Source of the DNA: Nocardioides thalensis
Lineage (GTDB): Bacteria; Actinomycetota; Actinomycetes; Propionibacteriales; Nocardioidaceae
Length of the DNA: 64,000 bases
Direction of reading: 5' to 3'
Assembly (NCBI RefSeq): GCF_013410655.1
Contig: NZ_JACCFP010000001.1
Location: 2,689,501 to 2,753,500 of the forward strand
In this document: one piece after another, positions 24,275 to 32,932 of the stretch
Numbering within the stretch: position 1 is the first letter of the stretch
Layout: each line of letters begins with the position of its first letter
The notes under the pieces: generated by a model
Told to the model about the DNA's origin: nothing
Seen by the model: the letters and a program-made list of their open reading frames with translations, nothing else
Databases searched by the model: none
Program-made: the position numbers and the translations under genes

Positions 24275-25234
24275 TCAGACCCGCGCCAGGTCGGCCGCGC
24301 CGATGACGCCCGCCCGGTTGCCGAGCTGGGCCCTGCGGATCTCGGCCTGGGGGCGGAAGCCCCGGCCGGTGAGCTCGCGCTCGAACGTCTCACGGATCGG
24401 GTCGAGGAGCAGGTCGCCCGCCTCGCTCACGCCGCCGCCGATGACGATCACGGCGGGATCGAGCACGGCCACCAGCGAGGCGATGCCGTGGCCGAGCCAG
24501 TGCCCGAGCCGCTGCAGCTGCTCGATCGCGAAGCGGTCGCCCTCGCGGGCGGCCTCGGTGATCAAGGGGCCGGTGATGCCGGCCGGGTCTCCCCCGGCGC
24601 GCTCGACCAGGTCGCGGGCGAGCAGCGAGCTCGCCGCCGCCGCCTCCCGGGTCTCGCGCACCAGCGCGCTGCCGCTGGCGTACTGCTCGAAGCAGCCGCG
24701 GTTGCCGCACCCGCAGATGCGTCCCTCGGGCACCAGGCACAGGTGGCCGATCTCGGCCGCGACGCCGAACGCGCCGCGCAGGAGGCGGCCGTCGATGATG
24801 ACGCCGCCACCGACGCCGGTGCCGACCGTCACCATCAGCTGGTCGTCGACGTCGCCGCCGGCGCCGTACCGGAACTCGCCCCAGGCGGCGACGTTGGCGT
24901 CGTTCTCGACGACGACCGGCAGCCCGATCCGCTTGGCAAGGTCGGCTCCGAGCGGCTCCTCCCGCCACGCGATGTTGGGCGCGAACAGCACGGTGGACCG
25001 GTCGGAGTCGATGTAACCGGCCGCGCCGACGCCGACGCCGCTGACCGGGTGGGTCTTGGACAGCTCGCCGACCAGGGTGGCGACGGCGCTCTCGATCGCC
25101 TCCGGGTCGGTCGCCGGCGACTCCACCCGTGACTCGGCCAGGATCGTGCCGGCAGCGTCGACCAGGGCGCCGGCGATCTTGGTGCCGCCGATGTCGATGC
25201 CGCAGGTCACCGCCGAGGGGTCGGGCGTGGTCAT
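24275..25234 (-). CDS. ROK family glucokinase
   Basis: This 319-residue protein is a typical actinobacterial glucokinase: CGIDIGGTKIAGALVD, the glucose-binding VVVENDANVAAWGEFRYG and AAEIGHLCLVPEG, and the zinc-binding CGCGNRGCFEQYASG, then VIVIGGGVSEAGDLLLDPI. It phosphorylates glucose with ATP, feeding glycolysis; in Streptomyces the related enzyme also mediates carbon catabolite repression. The ATG at 25234 overlaps the TGA of the DUF5304 gene (ATGA), giving coupled translation. Glucokinase rather than another ROK sugar kinase is supported by the DUF5304 neighbourhood. Confidence 0.92.
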   Translation of the reverse strand: MTTPDPSAVTCGIDIGGTKIAGALVDAAGTILAESRVESPATDPEAIESAVATLVGELSKTHPVSGVGVGAAGYIDSDRSTVLFAPNIAWREEPLGADLAKRIGLPVVVENDANVAAWGEFRYGAGGDVDDQLMVTVGTGVGGGVIIDGRLLRGAFGVAAEIGHLCLVPEGRICGCGNRGCFEQYASGSALVRETREAAAASSLLARDLVERAGGDPAGITGPLITEAAREGDRFAIEQLQRLGHWLGHGIASLVAVLDPAVIVIGGGVSEAGDLLLDPIRETFERELTGRGFRPQAEIRRAQLGNRAGVIGAADLARV

Positions 25235-25662
25235 TCGGTCACTCCGTCGTCGTGGCCCTCGTCGTCGAGGTCGATCCGCTCGACCTCGGCACCGCGGTGG
25301 GGCGACCCGGGTGCGTCCTTGGGGGGTGTGGACTCCATCAGAGCGGCCGCGGCCTGGAGGAGCGAGGACGCCGCGACCATCAGGTGGGCGCGGACCTCGG
25401 GCGAGGTCTCGCGGACCGCGTGGACGACGCGACAGACCGGGCAGTAGCGGCACTCCTCGGCGCCGGTCGCGAAGTGGCCGTCGACGTCCTTGGCCATCGC
25501 CGCGGCGTGGCCGGCGAGACCCCCGAGGCCGTCGCCGATGTCGGAGCCGCGCTCGCGTGCCATGTCGGCAATCGCGCCGAACAGCTTCGCTGCCTCCTCG
25601 CCGACGCTGCCGATCCCGTGGTCGTCGGGGCCGGGCGCGCCGGGCTGGTCGTGCTCGCTCAT
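25231..25662 (-). CDS. DUF5304 family protein
   Basis: The 143-residue acidic protein has a helical core with a cysteine cluster CRYCPVCRVVHAV (about residues 71-83), possibly a metal site, followed by SPEVRAHLMVAASSLLQAAAALMES and an acidic tail. The family is common in actinobacteria beside glucokinase and has no known activity. Its ATG overlaps the stop of the ArsA-like gene, and its stop overlaps the glucokinase start, so it lies inside a tightly coupled operon. Confidence 0.82.
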   Translation of the reverse strand: MSEHDQPGAPGPDDHGIGSVGEEAAKLFGAIADMARERGSDIGDGLGGLAGHAAAMAKDVDGHFATGAEECRYCPVCRVVHAVRETSPEVRAHLMVAASSLLQAAAALMESTPPKDAPGSPHRGAEVERIDLDDEGHDDGVTE

Positions 25663-26882
25663 CGGTGGGCCTCTTTCGCGGTAGCGACGTGCCCGGGCTC
25701 AGCAGCCTCGCGGAAGCGGACCCGGAGCTCGTTGTCGACGACCGCGGCACCGGCGACGCGGAGCCGGGAAAGCCCGGCAGGAAGGGTCAGGAGGCGGCGG
25801 TGCGAGCCGACGGTCAGCACCAGCTCGTCGCCGTTGCGCGCGAGATCGACCTCGGCGCGGGTCACGAACGGCAGCGCCAGGTGGAGCACGGCGTCGCCGT
25901 CCGCTGTGGTGGCGACGCGGAACGGCCCCTCGCCCTTCGGGGACGCAAGGGCTCCACCGTCGGCACCGTCGTCGCCGTACAACCGCTCGGCGAGGTCGGC
26001 GAGCGCGGCGACGCCGACCGGCTCGCCCGGCAGGTACTCCGACGTCCAGATCGGCAGGCCGGAGAAGGACTGCTCGACCTCGGTGAGCACCTCCCGCTGG
26101 GCCGCCACCCAGGCCGAGCGCCACGGGTCGGCGTCGTCGGAGGGGAAGACGCGGTTGGCCACGACCCCGTCGACGCGGTAGCCGAACAGGCACAGGCTGG
26201 TGTAGGCACGGCGGGCCTCGGCGAGGACGACGTTCTCCGGCGTCAGAACGAGGCGCACGCTCGCGTCGGGCCCCGAGAGCAGCTCGCGCACGTCGTCGAG
26301 CTCGCCGTGCAGGCGCTCGATCGCGTCGAAGACAGTGTCGCCGGGCATCGGGACGCCGGCGGCACGGTTGAGGACCGGGCGGAGCGCCTTCACCAGGCGG
26401 CGCTGGATGGGCAGCAGCCGTTCGAGGTACCAGCCGAGCGCCTCCGGGAGCGCGAGCAGGCGGAGGGTCTCCCCCGTCGGCGCGCAGTCGACGACGATGA
26501 CGTCCCAGCGGCCGGAGCTCGCCTGGAGCCGCAGCTCGAGCAGCGCGAGCACCTCCTCGGCGCCGGGGACCACGGTCATCTCCTCGGCGGCGACCGGGTC
26601 CATCCCGGCTGCGTCGAGCACGGAGAGGAGGTAGCGCTGGATGTCGGCCCACGACTGCTCGAACCGCAGCTGGGCGTCGACCTGCTGGACGTAGAGGTGC
26701 TCGGCGATCTGCGTCGGCTCCGGCGTCGCGCCCGGGGCGCCGTACGCGTCGGCGAGGGAGTGCGCGGTGTCGGTCGAGAGGATCAGCGTGCGCAGACCAC
26801 TGCGTGCGGCGAGCGCCGCGGTGCCGGCGGCCACCGTCGACTTCCCCACACCGCCCTTGCCGGTGAACAACACGATGCGCAC
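25659..26882 (-). CDS. ArsA/Get3-family ATPase
   Basis: The 407-residue protein opens with the deviant Walker A IVLFTGKGGVGKSTVAAG (residues 3-20), then DTAHSLADA (switch I), WDVIVVDCAPTGETLRLL (switch II) and VLTPENVVLAEA. These mark the ArsA/Get3 branch of the SIMIBI ATPases. There are no CxxC or arsenite-binding cysteines, so an arsenite pump role is unlikely; a protein-targeting or chaperone-like role is possible. The GTG at 26882 is preceded by GGTGGAG. A C-terminal beta-rich segment (VTRAEVDLARNGDELVLTVGSHRRLLTLP) resembles the small alpha-crystallin-like end of some actinobacterial members. Confidence 0.88.
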   Translation of the reverse strand: MRIVLFTGKGGVGKSTVAAGTAALAARSGLRTLILSTDTAHSLADAYGAPGATPEPTQIAEHLYVQQVDAQLRFEQSWADIQRYLLSVLDAAGMDPVAAEEMTVVPGAEEVLALLELRLQASSGRWDVIVVDCAPTGETLRLLALPEALGWYLERLLPIQRRLVKALRPVLNRAAGVPMPGDTVFDAIERLHGELDDVRELLSGPDASVRLVLTPENVVLAEARRAYTSLCLFGYRVDGVVANRVFPSDDADPWRSAWVAAQREVLTEVEQSFSGLPIWTSEYLPGEPVGVAALADLAERLYGDDGADGGALASPKGEGPFRVATTADGDAVLHLALPFVTRAEVDLARNGDELVLTVGSHRRLLTLPAGLSRLRVAGAAVVDNELRVRFREAAEPGHVATAKEAHR

Positions 26883-26922
26883 GGCTCTCGCTCCACCTGT
26901 CCTCTCGACCACGCGGCCGGGC

Positions 26923-27381
26923 TCAGGCGCCGGTCTCGACGCGCTTCTTCAGACCCTTCAGCGCCGTGTCGATCAGGATCTTCTCGCCCTTCCGCTTGAG
27001 CATGCCGATCAGCGGGATGGAGACGTCGAGCGCGAGCCGGTAGGTCACCTCGGTGGTGCCCGGCGCGGTCTCGCGGAGGACATAAGCGCCGTCGAGCGAC
27101 TTCAGCATCTTGCCGCTCACCAGCGTCCAGGTGACCTGGCGGTCGTCGTCCCACTCGTAGGCGAGCGTGTACTCGTCCTTGATGGGCGAGACGTCGAGGG
27201 CGAAGAACACCTCACGCGCCCGGCCGCGGGCGGCGGGATCGGAGTCGTCGTACGACGCGACGACGTCGGCCGTCGTGACGCCCTTGGCCCACTGCGGGTA
27301 CGCCGCGAAGTCGGCGATCACGGCCATCACGTCCGCCGCGGGAGCGTCGATCGTGATCGACGAAGACGTCTGCTCGGCCAT
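26923..27381 (-). CDS. SRPBCC family protein, first gene of the ArsA-glucokinase operon
   Basis: The 152-residue protein shows the polyketide cyclase/dehydrase pattern: SSSITIDAPAADVMAVIADFAAYPQWAKGVTTADVV, EYTLAYEWDDDRQVTWTLVSGKMLKSLDGAYVL, and TTEVTYRLALDVSIPLIGMLKRKGEK. It likely binds a lipid-like ligand of unknown nature. TAGCCT 7 nt before the ATG marks a leaderless promoter, and the ArsA-like gene begins 40 bp downstream, so this promoter probably drives the whole run to 23167. Upstream codons in the same frame are rejected because they encode Arg/Pro-rich sequence. Confidence 0.83.
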   Translation of the reverse strand: MAEQTSSSITIDAPAADVMAVIADFAAYPQWAKGVTTADVVASYDDSDPAARGRAREVFFALDVSPIKDEYTLAYEWDDDRQVTWTLVSGKMLKSLDGAYVLRETAPGTTEVTYRLALDVSIPLIGMLKRKGEKILIDTALKGLKKRVETGA

Positions 27382-27388
27382 GGGCCGC

Positions 27389-27394
27389 AGGCTA
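27389..27394 (-). promoter_or_regulatory. -10 box of a probable leaderless promoter for the SRPBCC-ArsA-DUF5304-glk-ROK operon
   Basis: On the minus strand TAGCCT is followed by 7 nt and the ATG at 27381. It is the only promoter-like element I see before the five coupled genes. Confidence 0.55.
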
Positions 27395-27485
27395 CCGGAT
27401 CGCGCCCGCCCTCTGACCGGCCCGGGGGTGGCCCGGACGGCGCCCGGTAACCTGCCGTGCGGCCCCCATCCCACCAGGAGGAACG

Positions 27486-29282
27486 GTGCGCGAGTACTCC
27501 ACGCCGCAGACGGTCGACGTCCCGACGACGGGCAACCTGACCGACGACGTCGTTCGCAACGCGGCGGAGGCCCGCGACACGGTCGCCTTCAGCCGCCCCA
27601 CCGAGGACGGATCGGGCTGGACCGACGTCACCTGCGGCGAGTTCCACGACCAGGTCACCGCCGTCGCGAAGGGACTCGTCGCCTCCGGGATCGACCCCGG
27701 CGACCGGGTCGCCCTGATCTCGCGCACCCGCTACGAGTGGACGCTGATGGACTACGCCATCTGGTTCGCCGGCGCGGTGACGGTGCCGATCTACGAGAGC
27801 TCCTCCGCCGAGCAGATCGCCTGGATCCTGGAGGACTCCGGCGCCAAGGCAGTCATGGCCGAGGACGCCGTCCACCTCGGCAAGATCGCCGACGTGCGCG
27901 GCGGGCTCGACGCGCTCCACCACGTGTGGGCGTTCGGCGACAACGGCATCGACGTGCTCGTGCGGCTCGGCGCCGACATCGCCGACGACGAGCTCGAGAA
28001 GCGCCGTACGGCGGCCGGGCCCGGCGACCTGGCGACGCTGATCTACACCTCGGGCACGACCGGCCGCCCGAAGGGCTGCATGGTCACCCACGGCAACTTC
28101 GAGACCGAGCTCGGCGTGGCCGTGCACGAGCTGGACCGCCTGTTCCAGGCCGATGGCGCCTCCACCCTGCTGTTCCTGCCGCTCGCCCACGTCTTCGCGC
28201 GGATCATCCAGATCGGCTGCGTGAAGTCGCGGACCCGGATGGGCCACAGCGCTGACATCAAGACGCTGCTTCCCCAGCTCCAGACGTTCAAGCCGACCTT
28301 CATCCTGGCCGTGCCGCGGGTGTTCGAGAAGGTCTTCAACACCGCGTCGCAGAAGGCGACCGCCGACGGCAAGGGCAGGATCTTCGACCGCGCCGCCGAG
28401 ACGGCGATCGCCTACTCCCGCGGGCTCGACGCCGGCCGCCCGTCGCTCGCGGTGCGCGCCCAGCACGCCGTCTTCTCGCGGCTCGTCTACGGCAAGCTCC
28501 GCGAGGCGCTCGGCGGCGAGTGCGCGTTCGCGGTCTCCGGTGGCGCGCCCCTCGGCGAGCGCCTCGGCCACTTCTACCGGGGCATCGGGCTGACCGTGCT
28601 CGAGGGCTACGGCCTGACCGAGACCACCGCCGCGGTGACCGTCAACCTCCCCGACGCCCTCAAGATCGGCACCGTCGGCCGGCCGCTGCCCGGCACCGCC
28701 GTACGGATCACCGACGACGGGGAGCTCGCCTTCAAGGGCGGCCAGGTCTTCATCGGCTACTGGCAGAACCCGGAGGCGACCGCCGAGGCGATCGACAGCG
28801 ACGGCTGGTTCCACACCGGCGACGTGGGCGAGGTCGACGACGAGGGGTTCGTCCGGATCACCGGCCGCAAGAAGGAGATCCTCGTGACCGCCGGCGGCAA
28901 GAACGTCGCCCCGGCGGTCCTGGAGGACCGGGTGCGCGCGCACGCCCTCGTCAGCCAGTGCCTCGTCGTCGGAGACGGGCAGCCGTTCATCGCGGCCCTC
29001 GTGACCATCGACGCGGAGGCGTTCCCGGCCTGGGCGGAGCAGCACGGCAAGACCGGCGACGTCGCCGACCTGGTCGACGACCCCGACCTGCGCGCCGCGA
29101 TCGAGGTCGCGATCGAGGACGCCAACCAGGCCGTGTCGAAGGCGGAGTCGATCCGCAAGTTCGAGATCCTCCCCTACGACTGGACCGAGGAGGGCGGGCA
29201 GATCACGCCCAGCCTCAAGCTGAAGCGCAACGTCGTGCTCCGCGAGTGCCGTGACGAGATCGCGGCGCTCTACGAGCGCTGA
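27486..29282 (+). CDS. Long-chain acyl-CoA synthetase (AMP-dependent ligase, FadD15-like)
   Basis: The 598-residue enzyme activates fatty acids with ATP and CoA. Adenylation motifs are present: LIYTSGTTGRPKGCMVTHGN (about residues 184-203), GYGLTETTAAVTVN (about 376-389), GWFHTGDVGEVDDEGFVRITGRKKE (about 440-464) and the catalytic lysine region ITPSLKLKRNVVL near the C-terminus. Length and the LFLPLAHVFARIIQIGCV block match bacterial long-chain FadD proteins. AGGAGG lies 5-6 nt before the GTG at 27486, so this gene is translated from a leader, unlike many neighbours. It is divergent from the SRPBCC operon. Confidence 0.93.
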   Translation: MREYSTPQTVDVPTTGNLTDDVVRNAAEARDTVAFSRPTEDGSGWTDVTCGEFHDQVTAVAKGLVASGIDPGDRVALISRTRYEWTLMDYAIWFAGAVTVPIYESSSAEQIAWILEDSGAKAVMAEDAVHLGKIADVRGGLDALHHVWAFGDNGIDVLVRLGADIADDELEKRRTAAGPGDLATLIYTSGTTGRPKGCMVTHGNFETELGVAVHELDRLFQADGASTLLFLPLAHVFARIIQIGCVKSRTRMGHSADIKTLLPQLQTFKPTFILAVPRVFEKVFNTASQKATADGKGRIFDRAAETAIAYSRGLDAGRPSLAVRAQHAVFSRLVYGKLREALGGECAFAVSGGAPLGERLGHFYRGIGLTVLEGYGLTETTAAVTVNLPDALKIGTVGRPLPGTAVRITDDGELAFKGGQVFIGYWQNPEATAEAIDSDGWFHTGDVGEVDDEGFVRITGRKKEILVTAGGKNVAPAVLEDRVRAHALVSQCLVVGDGQPFIAALVTIDAEAFPAWAEQHGKTGDVADLVDDPDLRAAIEVAIEDANQAVSKAESIRKFEILPYDWTEEGGQITPSLKLKRNVVLRECRDEIAALYER

Positions 29283-29287
29283 CATCC

Positions 29288-29331
29288 GGTGGTCGAGGAG
29301 GTCGCCCCGCGACCGTCACGAGACCCCTACC
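29288..29331. repeat. Double-palindrome intergenic repeat, copy 2
   Basis: GGTGGTCGAGG is followed by a perfect inner hairpin GGTCGC-CCC-GCGACC (29300-29314) and then CACGAGACC. This matches the layout of the elements at 171-210 and 32949-32991. Standing 6 bp after the acyl-CoA synthetase stop, it may terminate that transcript. Confidence 0.6.
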
Positions 29332-29332
29332 G

Positions 29333-29359
29333 GACTAGCGGTCTAGTCATTCCTGACCA
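29333..29359. promoter_or_regulatory. Candidate operator upstream of the Tad locus
   Basis: A perfect inverted repeat GACTAG-CGGT-CTAGTC (29333-29348) runs into TAGTC-ATTCC-TGACCA (29344-29359). The latter matches the element before the Flp pilin (38061-38076) in the pattern TAGTC-N5-TGACYA. The 251-bp gap before cpaB holds the repeat at 29288-29331 and this element; I see no clear promoter box. Confidence 0.45.
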
Positions 29360-29533
29360 GGACAACATCCCGGCCGTCCAGAACTTGCGGTTTCGGTCAC
29401 TTCTGAGCGGCCGGAACGGCTAGCCTCGCCGGTGCGCCGCGGAGGGTGGCGCGTGGTCGTCGGTGAACGATGCGACCCCCTATCGGGAGGCGGGGGGCGT
29501 CGGTCCCGGACATGGGGATCGGGAGGGTTCCAG

Positions 29534-30244
29534 ATGGACCGCCGTAGGTTGTTGCTCGTCGTCGCAGCGGTGATCGCCGCACTCGGCGTGGGCGTGGTGT
29601 TCGTGTACGCGCAGGGCGCGGAGTCACGAGCCGCGGAGAAGTACGAGACCGTCGACGTGCTGATCGTCGCCGATGGCAAGACGATCCTCCCGGGCGAGAG
29701 CATCGACTCGGCTCTCCAGGCCGGCAAGATCGTCAAGGCGCCGGTCTCCAACGACCAGCTGCTCGAGGGCGCCAGCGCCGACACCGCGGCGCTCCGCGAC
29801 AAGGTCGCGCTCACGACGCTGTACGCCGGGGAGCAGGTGATCCCGACCAAGTTCGGTGGCGTGGGTGACCCGATCGCGACGGCCGCTCTGCCGATCCCGG
29901 CGGGCCTGGTCGGCAAGTTCGAGCAGTTCAACCTGCCGGTGGGGTCGTTCATCCTCCCGGGGTCCGAGATCGCCGTGTTCGTGACCGTCGGCAACGAGAC
30001 CTGCCTCCTGCTCGATCGCGTCTCGGTGATCGCCGTCGGCGCCAGCACCGGAGGGACCGAGACCGAGGCGACCGAGGAGTCGGGCACGGCACCGCCGCTG
30101 ACCCTCGCGGTGTCGCAGAAGCAGGTCGAGCAGCTCCAGACCGCCAAGACGCTCGGCACGCTCGACGTCGCTCTCCTCAACTCGGAGAGCAAGGTCAAGC
30201 GCAACAGCTGCGCCGAGGGCCTGATCCCGGGCCTCGAGGGCTGA
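29534..30244 (+). CDS. cpaB: Flp pilus assembly protein CpaB/RcpC-like (SAF domain)
   Basis: The 236-residue protein has one N-terminal membrane anchor (MDRRRLLLVVAAVIAALGVGVVFVYA) followed by a SAF-like domain (ETVDVLIVADGKTILPGESIDSALQAGKIV, then LYAGEQVIPTKFG) and a second beta domain. This is the arrangement of CpaB/RcpC, the periplasmic or extracellular assembly factor of Tad pili. GGGAGG precedes the ATG at 29534, which fixes the start over a codon 34 residues upstream. It is the first gene of the Tad operon; cpaE follows after 7 bp. Confidence 0.85.
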   Translation: MDRRRLLLVVAAVIAALGVGVVFVYAQGAESRAAEKYETVDVLIVADGKTILPGESIDSALQAGKIVKAPVSNDQLLEGASADTAALRDKVALTTLYAGEQVIPTKFGGVGDPIATAALPIPAGLVGKFEQFNLPVGSFILPGSEIAVFVTVGNETCLLLDRVSVIAVGASTGGTETEATEESGTAPPLTLAVSQKQVEQLQTAKTLGTLDVALLNSESKVKRNSCAEGLIPGLEG

Positions 30245-30251
30245 GGCCGAC

Positions 30252-31433
30252 ATGCCCGTCCTCGTAGAGGCAGCCGCACCCGCCGTCGCCGCGCTGCAGC
30301 GGGCGATGCCCGCCGGCTCGCACGCGGTTGCCACCACCGACCGCATGCACGCCTGGCTCGACCAGCACCCCGACGAGTACGTCGCCGCCCTCGGCCCGTC
30401 CGTGCCGTTCGAGGTGGCGCTGTCCACGGCCGAGGACCTGCGGGTCAACCGGCCGACCGTGAGCGTCGTGCTCGTCCGCGACCAGTTCGACACCGACATG
30501 CTGACCCGGGCGATGCACGCCGGCGTCCGCGACGTCGTGGCGAGCGAGGACGAGAAGGGCCTGACCCAGGCCGTCGAGCGCGCTCACCAGCTGCACGAGG
30601 CGCTGCGCGGTCCCGCCGGCGCCCGCCAGCAGGGTCGGATCGTCACCGTCTTCTCGCCCAAGGGCGGCGTCGGCAAGACGACGTCTTCGGTCAACCTCGC
30701 GCTCGCTCTGAGCGACAAGGGCGCACGCAAGGTCTGCCTGGTCGACCTCGACCTCGCGTTCGGAGACGTCGCGATCACCATGCAGCTCTTCCCGACCCAC
30801 TCGATCGAGCAGGCCGTCGGCTCGGAGGACTCCGTCGACCTGTCGATGATCGAGGGGCTGCTGACCCGGCACGAGGACGCCCTCATGGTCCTCGCCGCCC
30901 CGGCGCACCCCGACGTCCGCGAGCGGGTCACGCCCCTGCTGATCTCGCGCATCCTGCGCGCGCTGCGCGACGGCTTCGACTACGTGGTCGTCGACACCTC
31001 GCCGTCGTTCGACGACGCCACGCTGACCGCGCTCGACGAGACCGACGAGTGCGTCGTCGTGGCGACCCTCGACGTGCCGACGCTGAAGAACGTCAAGGTC
31101 GCCCTCGAGACGATGGACGTGCTCAACATCGCCCGCGGTCACCGGCACCTCTTCCTCAACCGGGCCGACCCCGAGATCGGCATCAGCATCGAGAAGGTCG
31201 AGAGCATCCTGGGGATGCCGGTCTCGTCGCGGGTCGCGAGCGCGATGGACGTCGCGGCCTCGACGAACACCGGCACCCCGATCGTGGTCGCCAAGCCGGG
31301 TCACCCGGCGAGCATGGCGTTCTACAGCCTGGCGTCCTCGGTGACCGGTGAGCCGGTGGCCCCGCCCGCCGGCACCGTCCCGACCGCCTCCGAGCCGGGA
31401 CGGCGCGGGCTCTTCCGGCGAGGGAGGTCCTGA
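30252..31433 (+). CDS. cpaE: CpaE/TadZ-like pilus-localising ATPase
   Basis: The 393-residue protein has a receiver-like N-terminal domain (residues about 20-115, TVSVVLVRDQF...AMHAGVRDVV) lacking a clear phosphorylation aspartate, then a MinD/ParA-type ATPase with deviant Walker A VFSPKGGVGKTTSS (about 134-147), VCLVDLDLAFGD and FDYVVVDTSPSFDD. TadZ proteins with this build place the Tad machine at its site on the membrane. An extended C-terminus ends in RRGLFRRGRS. The stop overlaps the cpaF start by one base (TGATG). Confidence 0.9.
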   Translation: MPVLVEAAAPAVAALQRAMPAGSHAVATTDRMHAWLDQHPDEYVAALGPSVPFEVALSTAEDLRVNRPTVSVVLVRDQFDTDMLTRAMHAGVRDVVASEDEKGLTQAVERAHQLHEALRGPAGARQQGRIVTVFSPKGGVGKTTSSVNLALALSDKGARKVCLVDLDLAFGDVAITMQLFPTHSIEQAVGSEDSVDLSMIEGLLTRHEDALMVLAAPAHPDVRERVTPLLISRILRALRDGFDYVVVDTSPSFDDATLTALDETDECVVVATLDVPTLKNVKVALETMDVLNIARGHRHLFLNRADPEIGISIEKVESILGMPVSSRVASAMDVAASTNTGTPIVVAKPGHPASMAFYSLASSVTGEPVAPPAGTVPTASEPGRRGLFRRGRS

Positions 31434-32932
31434 TGTCCAGCCTCGCCGAGCGGTTGGCCGCCGCACGCCGGGAGGCGGCGGTCGCAGGCAAGCACGCCGG
31501 TGAGCCGGCGGCAGACCACGTCGGGCGCGCCGAGGAGTCTCCGGCCGCTCCGATGACCGCGGACGCCGTACCGCCCGCGCCGAAGCCGGGTCCGTTGGCA
31601 TCGCGTGCCGCGGCCAGCGGTGCCGAGATGACCCCGCAGCGCCGGATGATGGCCTCCCAGGAGGACCGCATCGACGACCTCAAGGCGAGCGTCCACGACG
31701 AGCTGCTCAAGCAGCTCGGCCCGCACCTGTACGACGCCGACATGGACCAGGCCGAGCTGGAGCAGAAGGTCCGCACCGTCCTGTCCGAGGTGCTCGGCGC
31801 CCAGGAGGCGCCGCTCAGCAACGCCGACCGGCTCCGCGTCACGACCGAGATCAGCGACGACATCCTCGGCTACGGGCCCATCGACCCGTTCCTCCGCGAC
31901 CCGGAGGTCTCCGAGGTCATGGTCAACGGCCACAACGACGTGTGGCTGGAGAAGAGCGGCCGGCTGATGAAGGCCGACGCCCACTTCGCGGACGAGGCCC
32001 ACCTGCGCCGCACGATCGACAAGATCGTGTCGCGCATCGGCCGCCGCGTCGACGAGGCCAGCCCGATGGTGGACGCTCGCCTCCCCGACGGGAGCCGCGT
32101 CAACGCGATCATCCCGCCGCTCGCCATCGACGGCGCCGCGCTCACCATCCGGAAATTCTCGACCGACCCGCTGACGGTGCAGGACCTGATCAGCTTCGGG
32201 TCGCTCTCCCCCGCCACCGCGGACTTCCTCGACGCCTGCGTGCGCGGCCGCCTCAACATCATCGTCTCGGGCGGCACCGGCGCCGGCAAGACGACGACGC
32301 TCAACGTGCTGTCGTCGTTCATCCCGACCGACGAGCGCATCGTCACGATCGAGGACGCCGCTGAGCTCCAGCTCAAGCAGGAGCACGTCGTGCGCCTCGA
32401 GTCGCGCCCGTCCAACATCGAGGGCAAGGGGGCGGTGACCATCCGCGACCTGGTCCGCAACAGCCTGCGCATGCGGCCCGACCGCATCGTCGTCGGCGAG
32501 GTCCGCGACGCCTCCGCGCTCGACATGCTGCAGGCGATGAACACCGGTCACGACGGCTCGATCTGCACCCTGCACTCCAACGGCCCGCGCGACACGCTCT
32601 CCCGGATGGAGACGATGGTGCTGATGGCCGGCATGGAGCTGCCGGTGCGGGCGATCCGGGAGCAGGTCGCCTCCGCGGTGGACCTGATCGTGCACCAGAC
32701 CCGTTTCAAGGACGGCTCGCGCCGGATCACCCACATCACCGAGGTCGAGCGGATGGAGGGCGAGATCATCACCCTCCAGGACATCTTCGTGTTCGACAAC
32801 AGCCCCGGCTTCGACGAGGCCGGCCGGGTGCTGGGCCGCCTGGTGTCGACGGGCCTGCGCCCGAAGTTCCTGGAGAAGCTCTCCGACCAGAACGTCCGGA
32901 TCGACCCGACGATCTTCCGGGTCGGTGGCTGA
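31433..32932 (+). CDS. cpaF: CpaF/TadA-type secretion ATPase
   Basis: The 499-residue ATPase has the type IV/Tad secretion core: DILGYGPIDPFLRDPEVSEVMVNGH, Walker A VSGGTGAGKTTTLNVL (about residues 280-295), the Asp box TIEDAAELQL, Walker B ALRPDRIVVGEVR-like NSLRMRPDRIVVGEVRDASALDML, and His box TLHSNGPRDTLSRME. Hexamers of this protein energise pilin polymerisation at the cytoplasmic membrane. The first 90 residues are Ala/Glu-rich and variable. The next gene begins inside the last codons. Confidence 0.95.
   Translation: MSSLAERLAAARREAAVAGKHAGEPAADHVGRAEESPAAPMTADAVPPAPKPGPLASRAAASGAEMTPQRRMMASQEDRIDDLKASVHDELLKQLGPHLYDADMDQAELEQKVRTVLSEVLGAQEAPLSNADRLRVTTEISDDILGYGPIDPFLRDPEVSEVMVNGHNDVWLEKSGRLMKADAHFADEAHLRRTIDKIVSRIGRRVDEASPMVDARLPDGSRVNAIIPPLAIDGAALTIRKFSTDPLTVQDLISFGSLSPATADFLDACVRGRLNIIVSGGTGAGKTTTLNVLSSFIPTDERIVTIEDAAELQLKQEHVVRLESRPSNIEGKGAVTIRDLVRNSLRMRPDRIVVGEVRDASALDMLQAMNTGHDGSICTLHSNGPRDTLSRMETMVLMAGMELPVRAIREQVASAVDLIVHQTRFKDGSRRITHITEVERMEGEIITLQDIFVFDNSPGFDEAGRVLGRLVSTGLRPKFLEKLSDQNVRIDPTIFRVGG

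Noticed and set aside
25659..26882. Arsenite pump ATPase role for the ArsA-like protein
   Set aside because: The metalloid-binding cysteines and a partner ArsB are absent.
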